A DNA stretch of 64,000 bases from Synergistaceae bacterium (GCA_016756725.1 JAESII010000004.1:186001-250000); one strand, 5' to 3'; counted from the first letter of the stretch, positions 37,982 through 47,332 are shown. A program made the numbers and translations. Notes: generated by a model not told the origin, from the sequence alone.

Positions 37982-38715
37982 TCACCTCCTTTCCATCGGA
38001 GCAGTCGCCGCTCGAGACGGTCGACGGCGATCCAGAGGGAAAGGCCCATGAAGGTCAGGGCGAGGACGGCGGCGAAGACGAGATCGGTCTGAAGTCTGGC
38101 GTTGGCCTGGATCATGAGATAGCCCAGGCCGGCCTTGGCGCCGACCCACTCGCCGATGACGGCGCCGATGGTGGCCACCGAGAGACCGGCCTTGAGGCCC
38201 GCCAGGAGGAAGGGCAGGGACCAGGGCAGATGGAGGACGACGAAAGTCCGGATCGGGCCGGCCCCGAGGAGGCGCAGAAGATTCCGGTAGTCGTCATCGC
38301 AGTCGCGCAGTCCCGCCAGGAAGCTGACGGTGATGGGAAAGAAGACGACGATGGCCGCCATGACGACCTTGCTCCCCGGACCGTAGCCGAACCAGAGGAT
38401 CAGCAGGGGGGCCAGGGCGAAGACGGGAATGGCCTGAGAGGCCACCAGGAGAGGGGCCAGAAAGGCCTCGAGGGAGGGGACGAGAAAGAGAAGAAGCGCC
38501 AGGGGAAGGGCGACGGCCAGGGCCAGGGCCGACCCGGCCAGGATTTCTCCTCCCGTCGTCAGGGCCTGAGAGGCCAGAAGGGGCAGATGGGTCCAGAAGG
38601 CGGCGGCGACGGACGACGGCGGCGGCAGGATCAGAGGCGACAGGCCGCTGAGGCGGCAGCCGCCCTCCCAGAGGAGGAGCAGGAGGCCCAGGAGGATCGC
38701 CGGAAGCCGCCTCAT
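37978..38715 (-). CDS. thiX: ABC transporter permease (ThiX)
   Basis: SsuC/TauC-type permease: AIPVFALAPLLILWFGYG; GAVIGEWVGAKAGLGYLM. Confidence 0.88.
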   Translation of the reverse strand: MRRLPAILLGLLLLLWEGGCRLSGLSPLILPPPSSVAAAFWTHLPLLASQALTTGGEILAGSALALAVALPLALLLFLVPSLEAFLAPLLVASQAIPVFALAPLLILWFGYGPGSKVVMAAIVVFFPITVSFLAGLRDCDDDYRNLLRLLGAGPIRTFVVLHLPWSLPFLLAGLKAGLSVATIGAVIGEWVGAKAGLGYLMIQANARLQTDLVFAAVLALTFMGLSLWIAVDRLERRLLRWKGGE

Positions 38716-39449
38716 CGCCGAACCTCCCGGCGGAGGCTGGCCAGAAGCCGTCCCTTGAGGGCCGCCCAGCGCGGTTTCTCGACGGGCCGGGGGCGGGCCT
38801 CGTCGAGGACGAGCCTTTCGACGACCGTCATCGGGGCCGCCGAAAGGAGAACGATTTCGTCGGCGAGGCGAAGGGCCTCCTCCACGTCGTGGGTGATCAT
38901 GACCGTCGTCTTGCGATGGGAGAGATGAACGTCGAGCAGGAGGTCCTGGAGATCAAGGCGGGTCACGGCATCGAGGGCCGACAGAGGTTCGTCGAGAAGG
39001 AAAAGGTCATGGCCGGTCATGACCGTCCGGGCCAGAGCCGCTCGCTGCCTCATCCCCCCCGAGACCTGGCCGGGACGGCTGGCCGATCGGTCACCGAGGC
39101 CGACCGATCGGAGCAGCGAGGCGGCGAGGCGACGGTCCTCGTCCGTCACCGATCCCGCTGCAAGACGGGGAAGGAGGACGTTCTCCTCGAGGGAAAGCCA
39201 GGGAAGGAGCAGATCGCGCTGCTGCATGTAGGCGACCCGTCCCGTCAGGTCCGGACAGGGCCGTCCCCGCCAGAAGAGCGCTCCGCCATCGGCGGGGACA
39301 AGACCCGTGAGGACGTTGAAAAGAGTGCTCTTCCCGCAGCCCGAAGGGCCGAGAAGGGCCACGAAACGGCCGTCGTCGACGTCGAGGGAGAAGCCGTCGA
39401 AGACGGTCGCCGTTCCGTAACGTTTGGTCAGTTCCTGGAAGCGTAACAG
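38712..39449 (-). CDS. thiZ: ABC transporter ATPase (ThiZ)
   Basis: [29 protein letters not shown]-terminus LLRFQELTKRYG; ORF opens at 39563 inside the riboswitch, so 39449 (CTG) is my proposed start. Confidence 0.85.
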   Translation of the reverse strand: MLRFQELTKRYGTATVFDGFSLDVDDGRFVALLGPSGCGKSTLFNVLTGLVPADGGALFWRGRPCPDLTGRVAYMQQRDLLLPWLSLEENVLLPRLAAGSVTDEDRRLAASLLRSVGLGDRSASRPGQVSGGMRQRAALARTVMTGHDLFLLDEPLSALDAVTRLDLQDLLLDVHLSHRKTTVMITHDVEEALRLADEIVLLSAAPMTVVERLVLDEARPRPVEKPRWAALKGRLLASLRREVRR

Positions 39450-39509
39450 AGGGAATTCCTCCTCGGGCGGATCAGCCGAACGAGGAGGCAGGGGGCACGG
39501 AGCCCTTCT

Positions 39510-39600
39510 TGACTTCCCTTCGCCGGCATGACCCGGATCAGGTTCAAGGGGTCGGGGCGTCAAGCCCCCTCTCAGCCGGTCTCACCGACTCCCCCAGCGC
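39510..39600 (-). promoter_or_regulatory. TPP riboswitch (THI element)
   Basis: Minus strand GGGGGAGTCGGTGAGACCGGCTGAGAGGGGGCTTGACGCCCCGACCCCTTGAACCTGATCCGGGTCATGCCGGCGAAGGGAAG. Confidence 0.97.
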
Positions 39601-39690
39601 TTATGCGAGCTCTGGCTCGTGATGGAAGTTCAGGCCCCTAGGGCCTTTCGTGGCGATTCTACCAGGAATGGCCCCTTTCGTCCAAGGCGG

Positions 39691-40803
39691 TCAGAAGCGG
39701 CGCCGTCCCCGGATCGACCAGACGCAGGCAGCCGTCGTGATGGGCACCGTCAGGAGGAGCCCCACCGTTCCCGCCAGGCTCCGGGCCAGCTCCTCCGCCA
39801 CGGCGGGATCGTTGAGGATGCCCCGCCAGGTCGGTCCCGACGAGGCGATGAGGACCGTCAGGGGGAGAGAGCTTCCCAGGTAGGCGAGGACGAGGGTGTT
39901 GATCATGCTTCCCAGCACCTCCCGGCCCACGCCGAGCCCCGAGCGCCAGAGGGCTCCGGCATCGAGGGAGTCGGCGTAGTCGCCGATCTCGGCCAGGGCG
40001 GAGGTAACGGAAATGGCCACGTCCATGACGGCGCCGATGGAGCCGATGATGATCGCCGCCAGGAGGAAGCCCCGCAGGGAAAGATCGGGGAAGGACGAGG
40101 CCAGAAGAGCCCCCCCCTCACCGGCCAGCCCCGTCAGCTGCCAGAGCCAGACCATGAGGGCCCCCGTCAGGGAGGCGGCCAAGGCTCCGCCGACGGCGCC
40201 GAGAAAGGCCACAAGACGGTAGCGTCGGCGGCGGACGACGAGGCCGATCGTGCAGGCCGAGACGAAAGCCGCCGTCAGAACGGCGAAGGGAACGGGCTCC
40301 ACGCCGCGGAGCAGGGCCGGAACATAGCCGAAAAGGAGGGCCGCCAGGGAGAGGAGCAGCCCCAGAAGGGCCCGGAAGCCGGCCGCTCCGGCACAGGCCA
40401 TGATCATGGCCGCCGTAAAGACGAGCATTCCCACCACGTAGGGCATGCGGAAGGCGTCGCTGACGGAGTAGAGCTCAGCCCCGTCGTCGAAGATGTCCCG
40501 CATGAGGATGTACCGTTTCCCGGGACGGAGCTCAAGGGCGCTGCCGGCGAGATGCTCCACCTCGATCTCCCGCCAGAGCCCCTTCTGGACGCCCGTCAGG
40601 AGCTGGACCGAGATATGGCGGCGCACCGTCTCCCACTGGCCGTCTCCGGCCTCGTCCCGGGGAAGGGGGTCGGAGACGTCGCCCATGACGACGATCCAGC
40701 CGTCGCTGTGCTGCCACCGGGCCAGGACGAGCCTGTCAGCGGCAAAACCCGCCAGAAGGGCCACGACAAGTGCCAGCAAAAGTCCGATGAATAATCGCTT
40801 CAA
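39691..40803 (-). CDS. YibE/F family membrane protein
   Basis: GAVMDVAISVTSALAEIGDYAD; SMINTLVLAYLGSSLP; TTG 40803. Confidence 0.9.
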   Translation of the reverse strand: MKRLFIGLLLALVVALLAGFAADRLVLARWQHSDGWIVVMGDVSDPLPRDEAGDGQWETVRRHISVQLLTGVQKGLWREIEVEHLAGSALELRPGKRYILMRDIFDDGAELYSVSDAFRMPYVVGMLVFTAAMIMACAGAAGFRALLGLLLSLAALLFGYVPALLRGVEPVPFAVLTAAFVSACTIGLVVRRRRYRLVAFLGAVGGALAASLTGALMVWLWQLTGLAGEGGALLASSFPDLSLRGFLLAAIIIGSIGAVMDVAISVTSALAEIGDYADSLDAGALWRSGLGVGREVLGSMINTLVLAYLGSSLPLTVLIASSGPTWRGILNDPAVAEELARSLAGTVGLLLTVPITTAACVWSIRGRRRF

Positions 40804-40866
40804 TCGATCTGCCTGCCTTTCCTGGGGCGCTGCCTCTATCCTATCACGGCCGGCCCCTACCGCGAG

Positions 40867-40927
40867 GGCCCGGTGCGAGGAAAAGGGGAGCCCTTCCTGG
40901 GAGCTCCCCTTTTCCTCGCACCGGGCC
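40867..40927. terminator. 25-bp perfect inverted repeat after the feo operon
   Basis: GGCCCGGTGCGAGGAAAAGGGGAGC-11 nt-GCTCCCCTTTTCCTCGCACCGGGCC. Confidence 0.75.
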
Positions 40928-40942
40928 AGGCGGAAGGCGACG

Positions 40943-41278
40943 CTACCCTGTGAGGGGTTCGCGCCGTTCCTTCTGGAGCAGGTAGCGCTCGCACTGCTGG
41001 ACGACGTCGTAGCCGAGGAGAACGCCAAGGATGAAATCCTCCTCGTCCGAATAGTCCGTCAGCGACGGCTTGCCCATCTTGCGGATCACCTCGACGCAAC
41101 GGGGGGCACCGAAGAAGATGTTGATCCTCCTGGAGCCGAGGGGAAAGACGGCGTAGGCGATATCCCACCGCCGGAGGCGCTCGGCCATGGCCTCCAGGCA
41201 GGAGGCGTCGGCGGTGTGGAGGATCAGGCGCCGGACGCCCTTGCGGTATTCGTAAAGATGGTGATTGAAGACCTCCAT
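40943..41278 (-). CDS. DUF2023 family protein
   Basis: MEVFNHHLYEYRKGVRRLILHTADASCLEAMAERLRRWDIAYAVFPLGSRRINIFFG; behind feoB. Confidence 0.82.
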   Translation of the reverse strand: MEVFNHHLYEYRKGVRRLILHTADASCLEAMAERLRRWDIAYAVFPLGSRRINIFFGAPRCVEVIRKMGKPSLTDYSDEEDFILGVLLGYDVVQQCERYLLQKERREPLTG

Positions 41279-41291
41279 GGCCGGATCCCCC

Positions 41292-43319
41292 CTAGGAGAG
41301 GCCGAGCAGGCGCCCGACCTGGTAGACGGCAACGGACAGTCCCCAGGCGACGGCGGTGGTGTAGAGGACCATGAAGGCCGTCCACCTCCAGCTTTTCGTC
41401 TCCTCTCTGAAGGCGGCCACGACGGCAGCGCAGGGAACGTAGAGAAGGGCCATCACCATGAAGGCATAGGCCGAAAGGGGCGAGAAGTACTGGGGCAGGA
41501 CCTGGACCAGATTGACGCCGTCGACGGCCAGGAGCGTCCCCAGAGTACCGACGACGACCTCCTTGGCGAGAAAGCCGAAAAGAAGAGCCACGGCGGCCTG
41601 CCAGAAACCGAAGCCGGCCGGTGCGAAGAACCCCGCCGTCATGGCCCCGAGGCGGCCGATGTAGCTTTCCGCCGAGCCGTACTCCACGCCCAGGGGGAGA
41701 CTCGCCAGGACCCAGACGACGATGACGGCCAGGAAGATGAAGGTCCCCGCCTTGCGGAGAAAGAGAGATCCCCGCTCCCAGGCGCTTCGCAACACCGCCT
41801 TCGGCCGGGGCAGATGGTAGGGGGGAAGCTCCATCACGAACTGGGACGATTCGCCCTGGAAAAGGGTGCTGCCCAGGATCTTGGCGGCAATGACGGCGAC
41901 GGCGATGCCCAGGAGGTAGAGGGAGAAGATGACCGTTCCCGCCCGGGCACCGAAAAAGGTCCCCGCAAAGAGCAGAAAGACGGGCAGTCGCGCCGAACAG
42001 CTGATGAAGGGAAGGACGAGAAGGGTGATCATCCGGTCCCGGCGCCGTTCGAGGATGCGCGTGGCCATGATGGAGGGCACGTTGCAGCCGAAGCCGACCA
42101 GAAGGGGCATGAAACTTTTGCCGTGCAGCCCCAGCAGGCGCATGATGCGGTCCATGACGAAGGCCCCCCGGGCCATGTAGCCCGAATCCTCAAGGACGGC
42201 GATAAAGGCGAAGAGGAAGAAGATGTGGGGGAAGAAGACGACCACGGAACCGACGCCGCCGATGACGCCGTCGACGAGAAAGCTCGACAGAAGAGGGGAC
42301 GCCCCCACGCCGTCGAGCCAGAAGGCCAGGCTCTCGCCGAGGCCGCTCAGCAGCCCGTCAAGCCCGTCTGCAGCGGGATCGCCGAGGAAAAAGGTCACCT
42401 TGAAGACAGCCCAGGCCGCCAGGAGAACGAGGGGCAGACCCAGGAGGCGATGGGTCACGACCCGGTCGATCCGGTCCGAAGGCGTCAGGGCCTCCCGCAC
42501 CGTTTTGTCGCGGGAAACGACGCGGGCTGCCAGGGAGGAGACGAAGGCCCAGCGCCTTTCGATGAGGGCCGTCTGCAGATCATAGCCCAGCGACGCCTCA
42601 ACCTCCGCTGCCGCCTCGTCCAGCTCACGCCGGATCAGCCAGGGGGCTTGGGTTCTCTCCAGGGCAGCCAGAGCCGCCTCGTCCTCCTCGCCGAGGCGGA
42701 TCGCCGCCAGACGGGGCGGGAGTGACAGTTCCCTGGCCAGATCGCCGACGAGATCGGCGAGACCGTCGACGATGGGCGACAGCTGGGGGCCGTAGGGAAC
42801 CTCTAGGAACTCGGTGGAGAGATCTTGATCGAGGAGGGAGGCGAGCCGTCCCTTGAGGGCCATCACTCCCTTGCCGCTGGCGGCGAGGGTGGGCACGACG
42901 GTCACGCCCAGGAGATCCTCCAGAGCCTTTTGGTCGATCTGGAGCCCCCGGGCCTGGGCCACGTCCCCCATATTGAGGGCCACCACGAGAGGGAGGCCGA
43001 TCTCACGGAGCTGGACGACGAGGTAGAGGCTCCGCTCCAGGTTGGAGGCATCGACGACGACGAGCACCAGGTCGGGCCTCTCGGCCAAGAGGTAATCGGA
43101 GGCGATCTGCTCGTCCGCCGAGGCCGCCCCGAGGCTGTAGATGCCCGGGAGATCGACGACGGCCACGTCCTTGCCCTCCAGGGTCAGGCGCCCCTCCTTG
43201 CGCTCCACCGTCACGCCGGGCCAGTTGCCCACCTTCTGACGCGACCCCGTCAGGGCATTGAAAAGGCTCGTCTTTCCCGTATTGGGGTTGCCCGCCAGGG
43301 CGATGACCTTGCCGGCCAT
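41292..43319 (-). CDS. feoB: Ferrous iron transport protein B
   Basis: ALAGNPNTGKTSLFNALTGSRQKVGNWPGVTVERKEG; gate/Nramp-like TM region. Confidence 0.97.
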   Translation of the reverse strand: MAGKVIALAGNPNTGKTSLFNALTGSRQKVGNWPGVTVERKEGRLTLEGKDVAVVDLPGIYSLGAASADEQIASDYLLAERPDLVLVVVDASNLERSLYLVVQLREIGLPLVVALNMGDVAQARGLQIDQKALEDLLGVTVVPTLAASGKGVMALKGRLASLLDQDLSTEFLEVPYGPQLSPIVDGLADLVGDLARELSLPPRLAAIRLGEEDEAALAALERTQAPWLIRRELDEAAAEVEASLGYDLQTALIERRWAFVSSLAARVVSRDKTVREALTPSDRIDRVVTHRLLGLPLVLLAAWAVFKVTFFLGDPAADGLDGLLSGLGESLAFWLDGVGASPLLSSFLVDGVIGGVGSVVVFFPHIFFLFAFIAVLEDSGYMARGAFVMDRIMRLLGLHGKSFMPLLVGFGCNVPSIMATRILERRRDRMITLLVLPFISCSARLPVFLLFAGTFFGARAGTVIFSLYLLGIAVAVIAAKILGSTLFQGESSQFVMELPPYHLPRPKAVLRSAWERGSLFLRKAGTFIFLAVIVVWVLASLPLGVEYGSAESYIGRLGAMTAGFFAPAGFGFWQAAVALLFGFLAKEVVVGTLGTLLAVDGVNLVQVLPQYFSPLSAYAFMVMALLYVPCAAVVAAFREETKSWRWTAFMVLYTTAVAWGLSVAVYQVGRLLGLS

Positions 43320-43320
43320 G

Positions 43321-43593
43321 TCAGCACCCCCCACAGCGAGCACAGCCCGCACAGCCGCGACGGACGATGACCCTTTCGGCCTCATCGCGGCGGAGGCTGA
43401 GCTCGATGCCCCGATAATGGACCGTCAGGGGGTCGGCAAGCGGCGCTTTCCGCTCCATGCGGAGCTCCGTTCCGGGCACAAGTCCCATGGCCAGCACCCG
43501 CCCTTTCAGGGAAGGCTCTCCCTCGACGCGCACGACGATGGCCTTCTCGCCCACTTCCAGTTCTTTCAGATTCCGTTCCTTTTCTCTCACCAA
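43321..43593 (-). CDS. feoA: FeoA domain protein
   Basis: LKELEVGEKAIVVRVEGEPSLKGRVLAMGLVPGTELRMERKAPLADPLTVHYRG. Confidence 0.92.
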   Translation of the reverse strand: MVREKERNLKELEVGEKAIVVRVEGEPSLKGRVLAMGLVPGTELRMERKAPLADPLTVHYRGIELSLRRDEAERVIVRRGCAGCARCGGC

Positions 43594-43678
43594 GAGACCC
43601 CCTGTTCAATAGATCAAACTTAGAGAGACGTCCAAGAAAAGGCCCCGGAGGGGCCTGGAGGAAAGACAATGTCTCACC

Positions 43679-43912
43679 TCAGTGTTTTTCGGGCAGGACG
43701 AAGATCTTGTGGGCCATGCCGCCTCCGAGGGCAAAGCGTGATTCCCCCAGGGCCAGCAGAAGGGGCGCCCCGGACCGGACGAGAGTGATCGTCGCCCCGG
43801 GGACGATACCCAGATCGGCCAGGCGCTTGCGGAAGGATCCGCCCCCTCCCAGGGAGGCCACCTGGAGAGGAACGCCTTCGGGTGCCGCCGTCAGAGGACA
43901 CAAGGCGAACAC
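43679..43912 (-). CDS. Second FeoA domain protein
   Basis: VPLQVASLGGGGSFRKRLADLGIVPGATITLVRSG. Confidence 0.85.
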   Translation of the reverse strand: MFALCPLTAAPEGVPLQVASLGGGGSFRKRLADLGIVPGATITLVRSGAPLLLALGESRFALGGGMAHKIFVLPEKH

Positions 43913-44580
43913 TCCCCTTCGGCGGGACAGACCCAGACTGTGGCCGCCTCACTGCGGCGAAGGGAGAGACGGGTGCCCAGAAGTTCCAGCTCCAGGGGAT
44001 CGCCGAGAGGGGACCGCTTGCGGAAGAGGACCCTCTTGCCCGGGACGAAGCCCATCTCGAGAAGCTTCTTGCGCAGAGGGCCCTCGGCGGTGACCCGCAT
44101 GATCCGCCCCTCCCCTCCGGGTTCGAGCATGGCCAGAGGCCGGGGGAGAGAGGCCGACTCGCTGAGGCGGCGCGTCAAAGCCTGAGCCCAGTCCGTTCCC
44201 TCTCTCATTCCCTGGGCGAGATAATCCGTCAGCAGGAGAAGACGGCTTTCCGATTCGTCATCCAGATTATGTTCGATGAGGCAGGCGATCTCCTCGCCCT
44301 TGAGGCGGGGAATGCCGAGGAGACCCGTGAAGAGAAAGGTCAGGTGCTCGTGGCGCCGGTAGATCCTCAGGGCCCGCCGCCTCCCCGCCTCGGTGAGGGC
44401 CGGCGTCCCGTAACGCTCGTGATCGAGAAGGCCCTCGCCGACAAGGCGCTTCAGGGCCGAGACGACGGTGCCCTTCGTCACCCCCAGGCTCTGGGCAAGG
44501 GAGGTGACGGTGGCGACACGGCCCCGGACCTCTTCGGCGAAAATTTCTTCCAGGTAATCTTCGATGCGCGAGGAAAGCAG
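43891..44580 (-). CDS. DtxR-family metal-dependent repressor with FeoA-type C-terminus
   Basis: SSRIEDYLEEIFAEEVRGRVATVTSLAQSLGVTKGTVVSALKRLVGEGLLDHERYG; HEHLTFLF; no ATG/GTG/TTG near the expected start, CTG at 44580. Confidence 0.85.
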   Translation of the reverse strand: MLSSRIEDYLEEIFAEEVRGRVATVTSLAQSLGVTKGTVVSALKRLVGEGLLDHERYGTPALTEAGRRRALRIYRRHEHLTFLFTGLLGIPRLKGEEIACLIEHNLDDESESRLLLLTDYLAQGMREGTDWAQALTRRLSESASLPRPLAMLEPGGEGRIMRVTAEGPLRKKLLEMGFVPGKRVLFRKRSPLGDPLELELLGTRLSLRRSEAATVWVCPAEGECSPCVL

Positions 44581-44650
44581 AGCGATCCACCCCTTTCTCC
44601 ACCGGAAGAGAGCCCGGCGAAGAAAGTTTACAGCATCAAACTCAGGGCGG

Positions 44651-45850
44651 TCAAGAGGCGGAAGCGAAAAAATCCTTGAGCCGCTTGAGGCCTTCCCCGA
44701 TTTCGGCCTCCGAGGTGGCGTAGCAGAAGCGGATGAACTCGCCCCGTTCTCCCTCATAGGGCGTGCCGAAGCAGTTGCGGGCGAGGACGGCGACGCCGGC
44801 CTCGTCAAGAAGGCGCTTCTGGAGGGCCTCGGCCGAGGGCAGCTTGAGTCTCCTGCAGGCCTCGGTGACGTTGGCGAAGAGGTAGAAGGCCCCCCGGGAA
44901 GGGCGGCAGGTCAGGCCGGGCAGGGCGTTGAGGCCTTCGGCCAGCAGATCGCGTCGCCTCCTGTAGGAGGCCGTCATGGCCGCCACCCCCTCCTGGGGAC
45001 CGTCGAGGGCCGCGATGCCCGCCACCTGGGTGAAGGCGGCCGTGCAGGATACGGAGTTGGTCAGCAGCGTCGTGAAGGGCTCGACGAGGCAGGAGGGCAT
45101 GACGCCGAAGCCGAGACGCCATCCCGTCATGGCGAAGGTCTTGGAGAAACCGTCGACGATGACGGTCCGGTCGGCCAGATTCTCCACGGCCAGAGCGGAG
45201 ACGAAGTCGCCCTCATAGACCATGGAGGCGTAGACCTCGTCGGAGAGGACCCAGAGATCGTGTTTTTTCGCGATGGCGCCGATCCGCTCCAGCGTCTGCC
45301 GGGGAATGACCGATCCCGTCGGGTTATGGGGCGAGTTGAGGAGGATCATGGCCGTCCGGTCCGTGACGAGCGACTCGAGCTCGTCGGGATCGACGACGAA
45401 GTCCCTCTCCTCTCTCAAGGGAAGGAGAACGGGCGTCGCCCCGGCATAATGGACCAGCGACTCGTAGGCGGGAAAGCCCGGGCTGGGGACGATCACTTCC
45501 TGCCCGGCGTCGACGCAGGAGAGAATGGCGCAGAAGAGGACGGGCTTGACGCCGGGGGTGACGACGATCTGCGAGGCCTCGACGGTGACGCCTCGCTCGC
45601 GCCTGAGGAAACGGGCCACGGCCTCCCGGAAGGCCACCGTCCCTCCCGTCGGAGTGTAGTGGGTCACGCCGTCGCGGATGGCCCGGATTCCGGCCTCCTT
45701 GACGTGATCTTCCGTGTCGAAATCGGGCTCGCCGATGGCGAAGCTGACGATCCTCCTCCCCTGGGCCTCCAGCGCCTGGACGCGGGCCAGGACCTCGAAG
45801 GCCCCCTCGCCGGAGAGTTTGCGGCTCCTGTCGGCAATTTTCATGATCAT
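44651..45850 (-). CDS. PLP-dependent aminotransferase (aspartate aminotransferase family)
   Basis: ILLNSPHNPTGSVI; DGFSKTFAMTGWRLGF. Confidence 0.92.
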   Translation of the reverse strand: MIMKIADRSRKLSGEGAFEVLARVQALEAQGRRIVSFAIGEPDFDTEDHVKEAGIRAIRDGVTHYTPTGGTVAFREAVARFLRRERGVTVEASQIVVTPGVKPVLFCAILSCVDAGQEVIVPSPGFPAYESLVHYAGATPVLLPLREERDFVVDPDELESLVTDRTAMILLNSPHNPTGSVIPRQTLERIGAIAKKHDLWVLSDEVYASMVYEGDFVSALAVENLADRTVIVDGFSKTFAMTGWRLGFGVMPSCLVEPFTTLLTNSVSCTAAFTQVAGIAALDGPQEGVAAMTASYRRRRDLLAEGLNALPGLTCRPSRGAFYLFANVTEACRRLKLPSAEALQKRLLDEAGVAVLARNCFGTPYEGERGEFIRFCYATSEAEIGEGLKRLKDFFASAS

Positions 45851-45856
45851 CGCCGC

Positions 45857-47113
45857 CTATCTGCCGTGAAGCCGGGAAGCGGCCACGAAGGAGAGCCCCG
45901 AACGGGTCAGGGCCTCGGCCGTCCTGTTCACGGCGATGTGCTTGAGGAGGTAGTTCCCCTGCAGGGCCTCCATGGCGCCGCTCGACTGGACTTCGTCTCG
46001 GCTGCGGAAGTAGTCGAGGATGCTTGAGGTATGCTCCTGCCCGACCTCGTCATCGGGGTCGCCGCCCTCGTGCTTGGCCGAGATGTTGGGGACGGACCGG
46101 GCGATCTCCAGGAGCTGGTCGCGGCGGAGGTAGGGCTGACGGACGATGGAGCGGTAGGTCTCGGTGATGTGGTGCTCGATCCGGACCTGGTCCTCCAGAC
46201 CCAGTTCCCGACGGAGCCGGGCGATCTCGCGGAGACAGTCGTCGTCGACGGAGTTGGAGATGTTGAAGCCCTCAAGTGGCGTCGAGCCGTCGCTGCGGGC
46301 GAAAAGACGGGCGCCCAGAAGGGTCCAGAGGACGGCGAAGGGATTGTCGTTGCCCATGAAGACGGAAATCTTGAACTTGATATCGACGCCGATGCGGTAG
46401 AGGAGGTAGGCGGCGAGCACCGTGCCGGGGTTGATATTGAGGACCTGACAGACGCCGTAGTTGGTGTAGTAGTGGAGGTACTCGTCGATCCACCGCAGGA
46501 CGTGTCCGTTGGGCTGGCCGATGCCCCCGAAGTAGCCCGTGATCGTGTCGGGACCGCCGAGGTGGACGTTGGAGCCGTCGGTACCTTTCGTGTCCAGCGT
46601 CTCGACGACGCTGGCTCCGATGATCTTCATCGCCGCCGCCACTGCGGGAAGATCGCCGTCGCGCTCCTGTTCCTTCATGTTGCGGACCCGGATGAAGCGG
46701 CCCGGCAGAAGTTCCCCCTCGGCGATGGCCCGCTTTGCCTCGGCGATGAGCCAGGGAAAGTACTGGAGGGCGCTGATCTCGAGGGTGACGGCACAGCTCT
46801 CGTCGACGACAGGGGCCTGGCCGTCGACGAGAGCTGCGGACCGGTACTCCGAAAGGGAGACGAAGGAACCACGGTCCCTCTCCTCCATGAGCCACTCGAG
46901 ATCCTTCAGATGAGGCGCATTGCGGCGTTCGAGCCGCTTCAGGAGACTTTCCAGGCGTCCCGCCTCACGGGCCTTCTCGTTGATCTCCTCAGGCGTTCCG
47001 TATTTGCCGACGACCCGCAGCAGATCGCGGACCAGGGGATTCTTGCCGTCACTCAGATAGCCGCTCAGTTCTGCGAAGACCTTTCCGTCCAGTTCCAGTT
47101 TTCTTTCGAGCAC
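45857..47113 (-). CDS. Conserved-looking protein of unknown function
   Basis: GTG 47113 preceded by GGGAGGG; 419-codon ORF with EISALQYFPWLIAEAKRAI...GTDGSNVHLGGPDTITGYFGGIGQPNGHVLRWIDEYLHYYTNYGVCQVLNINPGTVLAAYLLYRIGVDIKFK. Confidence 0.85.
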   Translation of the reverse strand: MLERKLELDGKVFAELSGYLSDGKNPLVRDLLRVVGKYGTPEEINEKAREAGRLESLLKRLERRNAPHLKDLEWLMEERDRGSFVSLSEYRSAALVDGQAPVVDESCAVTLEISALQYFPWLIAEAKRAIAEGELLPGRFIRVRNMKEQERDGDLPAVAAAMKIIGASVVETLDTKGTDGSNVHLGGPDTITGYFGGIGQPNGHVLRWIDEYLHYYTNYGVCQVLNINPGTVLAAYLLYRIGVDIKFKISVFMGNDNPFAVLWTLLGARLFARSDGSTPLEGFNISNSVDDDCLREIARLRRELGLEDQVRIEHHITETYRSIVRQPYLRRDQLLEIARSVPNISAKHEGGDPDDEVGQEHTSSILDYFRSRDEVQSSGAMEALQGNYLLKHIAVNRTAEALTRSGLSFVAASRLHGR

Positions 47114-47150
47114 GATGATCCCTCCCATTCGTTCTTCACGGCCGACAGGC

Positions 47151-47190
47151 AAAAAAAAGAGGCCAGGTCCCCCTTCGAGGGCCCTGGCCT
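47151..47190 (-). terminator. Leader terminator (attenuator candidate)
   Basis: Minus strand AGGCCAGG-gccctcgaaggggga-CCTGGCCT C TTTTTTTT, 37 nt before the start codon of the downstream gene. Confidence 0.8.
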
Positions 47191-47207
47191 GAAGCTGACC
47201 GGCAGCA

Positions 47208-47285
47208 CTAAGGCGCGCCGGCCCCTCCAGGAGGGCCGTCGCACATAGCCATGGCGGCAGCGAGGAAACGCTTTGTCAGGTCCAT
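47208..47285 (-). CDS. Candidate 25-aa leader peptide
   Basis: AAAGGAGG SD, ATG 47285, MDLTKRFLAAAMAMCDGPPGGAGAP*. Confidence 0.6.
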   Translation of the reverse strand: MDLTKRFLAAAMAMCDGPPGGAGAP

Positions 47286-47332
47286 GTCCTTCAGGCCTCC
47301 TTTCGGGCGCGTCGCGCCACAAGTTGCGGAGA

